64,000 nucleotides of DNA from Mastigias papua. Lineage: Eukaryota > Cnidaria > Scyphozoa > Rhizostomeae > Mastigiidae. A program made the position numbers and the translations under genes. This document shows, one piece after another, positions 63,901-64,000 of this stretch. Under the pieces are notes generated by a model. That model did no database searches, had not been told where the DNA came from, and saw nothing but the letters and a program-made list of their open reading frames with translations. Every line of letters begins with the position of its first letter. The stretch's first letter is position 1. Location: contig OZ025269.1 of assembly GCA_964019165.1 (NCBI GenBank), positions 12,366,308 through 12,430,307 of the forward strand, read 5' to 3'.

Positions 63901-64000
63901 ATTCCATTTCTTTTGCATCCACCTGAAAGAAGCTCGATAACAGGCTAGTTTTTTACACACGCATTATGCTTTTTCTTTTCATTACCTCGCAGATGCAGCA
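56307..64000 (+). CDS. Gene copy 4 (5' part, frameshifted exon A, continues beyond window)
   Basis: Join 56307..57931, 61629..61886, 62761..63131, 63993..64000. It encodes a signal peptide (MKNTMPPLHICLFVFALL; Met5 is an alternative start), the beta-helix, exons B and C, and the first bases of exon D (acceptor CCTCGCAG, then TGCAGC). Exon A is 1625 bases, one short of a multiple of three. At about 57812 a run AAAG in copies 2 and 3 is AAG here, which moves the frame and yields a stop at 57837-57839. Beyond it the expected frame is fully preserved through the LQEVTYPYNPGCF segment and the splice donor. Either this copy is a recent pseudogene or null allele, or the base is a sequencing error. 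The rest of the copy shows no other damage. Confidence 0.8.
60530..60606. repeat. 77-bp hairpin palindrome
   Basis: TATCAAATGTGTGCTAGCAA at the left pairs with the inverted TTGTTAGCACACATTTGATA at the right. The centre GGATAGTTAAGTTAACTATCC is itself palindromic. It may be a very short foldback element. Confidence 0.75.
60672..61051. mobile_element. 380-bp non-autonomous hAT-like element with G-rich interior
   Basis: The termini CAGTGGCGATTCTA and TAGAATCGCCCCTG are inverted with one mismatch (CAGKGGCG type, as in hAT elements). The flanking octamers TACCCCAA and TAGCCCTA fit an 8-bp target duplication with two changes. The interior has a run of about 15 Gs (from 60687) and a G-rich tract of GGGGTGGGG units at 60750-60800 with quadruplex potential. 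No transposase. Confidence 0.7.
61463..61530 (+). pseudogene. Partial relic of exon B upstream of copy 4 exon B
   Basis: CTAG then ACCAAGGTTAAATTGGAAAA, AACAGTGCATCATCGGAAGG and AGCTGAC match the splice acceptor and first about 65 bases of exon B. Differences include an in-frame stop (TAA, now read directly after AAGGT). It ends near a CTTGTCC counterpart of the exon's CTTGTTG. It is a decayed tandem exon duplicate 166 bp before the intact exon. Confidence 0.7.
61629..61886 (+). CDS. Copy 4 exon B
   Basis: Acceptor CTTTCTAG, donor TTGAAG|GTAAGC, 86 codons in phase 0. It encodes VEFTNNSASLKGAALFLNSL and IEGPKVDIATDTYDYIVGN. Confidence 0.9.
61932..62322. mobile_element. 391-bp inverted-terminus element in intron B-C of copy 4
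   Basis: The ends TACAGTAATAGCCCGCGTAT and ATACTCGGGCTATTACTGTA are inverted complements, continuing into AAGAACC and GGTTCTT. GGTTCTTATG strings recur inside at both ends. Flanking TA dinucleotides suit a TA target. It begins 46 bp after the exon B donor. The ACAGTA end is shared with the 551-bp element at 40154. Confidence 0.75.
62323..62760. other. rest of intron B-C of copy 4
   Basis: Nothing recognisable between the inverted-terminus element and the exon C acceptor. Confidence 0.5.
62761..63131 (+). CDS. Copy 4 exon C
   Basis: Acceptor TCTCCCTAG, donor GAAAG|GTAGGT, 371 bases as in copy 3. It encodes PGEKFTFNISAIDQLGNKVY and ends in CNPGFFFDGNTCVC. Confidence 0.9.
63132..63992. other. 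intron C-D of copy 4
   Basis: Phase 2, 861 bp; nothing else is recognised. Confidence 0.6.
63993..64000 (+). CDS. Copy 4 exon D (first 8 bases)
   Basis: After acceptor ATTACCTCGCAG the sequence ATGCAGCA joins the phase-2 codon to give R-C-S, as at the start of exon D in copies 2 and 3. Confidence 0.75.

Overview
The window is AT-rich animal genomic DNA. It has spliced genes with GT-AG introns of roughly 0.7 to 3.7 kb and many decayed transposable elements. The BEL/Pao, Ty3/gypsy-type and non-LTR retrotransposon remnants, together with the gene family present, point to an early-branching metazoan. I favour a sponge by inference; no species-level marker is visible.

The only host genes I can support are four tandem, same-strand (+) copies of one large multi-exon gene: copy 1 (3' end only, 1214-4099), copy 2 (complete, 15676-28910), copy 3 (complete, 37598-51792) and copy 4 (5' part, 56307 to the window end). 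Complete copies have seven coding exons (A-G) with the same intron phases (0,0,2,1,2,0) and encode about 1232 and 1255 residues. The predicted product is a cell-surface protein. It has a signal peptide, a long parallel beta-helix (pectin-lyase-like) ectodomain of about 600 residues, a beta-rich linker ending in a Cys-rich module, about nine membrane segments with a loop carrying three CxxC pairs, and a short basic tail. Copy 4 has a one-base deletion in its first exon. Copies 1 and 2 share a block of about 484 bp around exon F with no visible mismatch, which suggests recent gene conversion.

Region by region. 1-383 is the end of a LINE lying in an intron of copy 1. 1214-4099 holds the last three exons of copy 1, followed by a 3' flank that is also homologous to the flank of copy 2. 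6600-15267 is a transposon graveyard: BEL/Pao (+), LINE (-), gypsy (-), a long TA repeat, a tRNA-like sequence (-), a second gypsy (+), and a 744-bp inverted-repeat element. 15676-28910 is copy 2. 28911-37597 is intergenic, with several short inverted-repeat elements, a LINE fragment (-), a 600-bp palindrome and two TA repeats. 37598-51792 is copy 3, with a LINE remnant in its last intron. 51793-56306 is intergenic, with a SINE candidate and a TA repeat. 56307-64000 is the start of copy 4, whose introns carry a hAT-like element, a perfect-looking short hairpin, a partial exon-B relic and an inverted-repeat element.

The genes look like a locally expanding receptor or adhesion family. Repeated duplication at a spacing of about 19-25 kb, conversion between copies and differing C-terminal tails are compatible with diversification of surface proteins. 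A role in recognition or adhesion is inference only.
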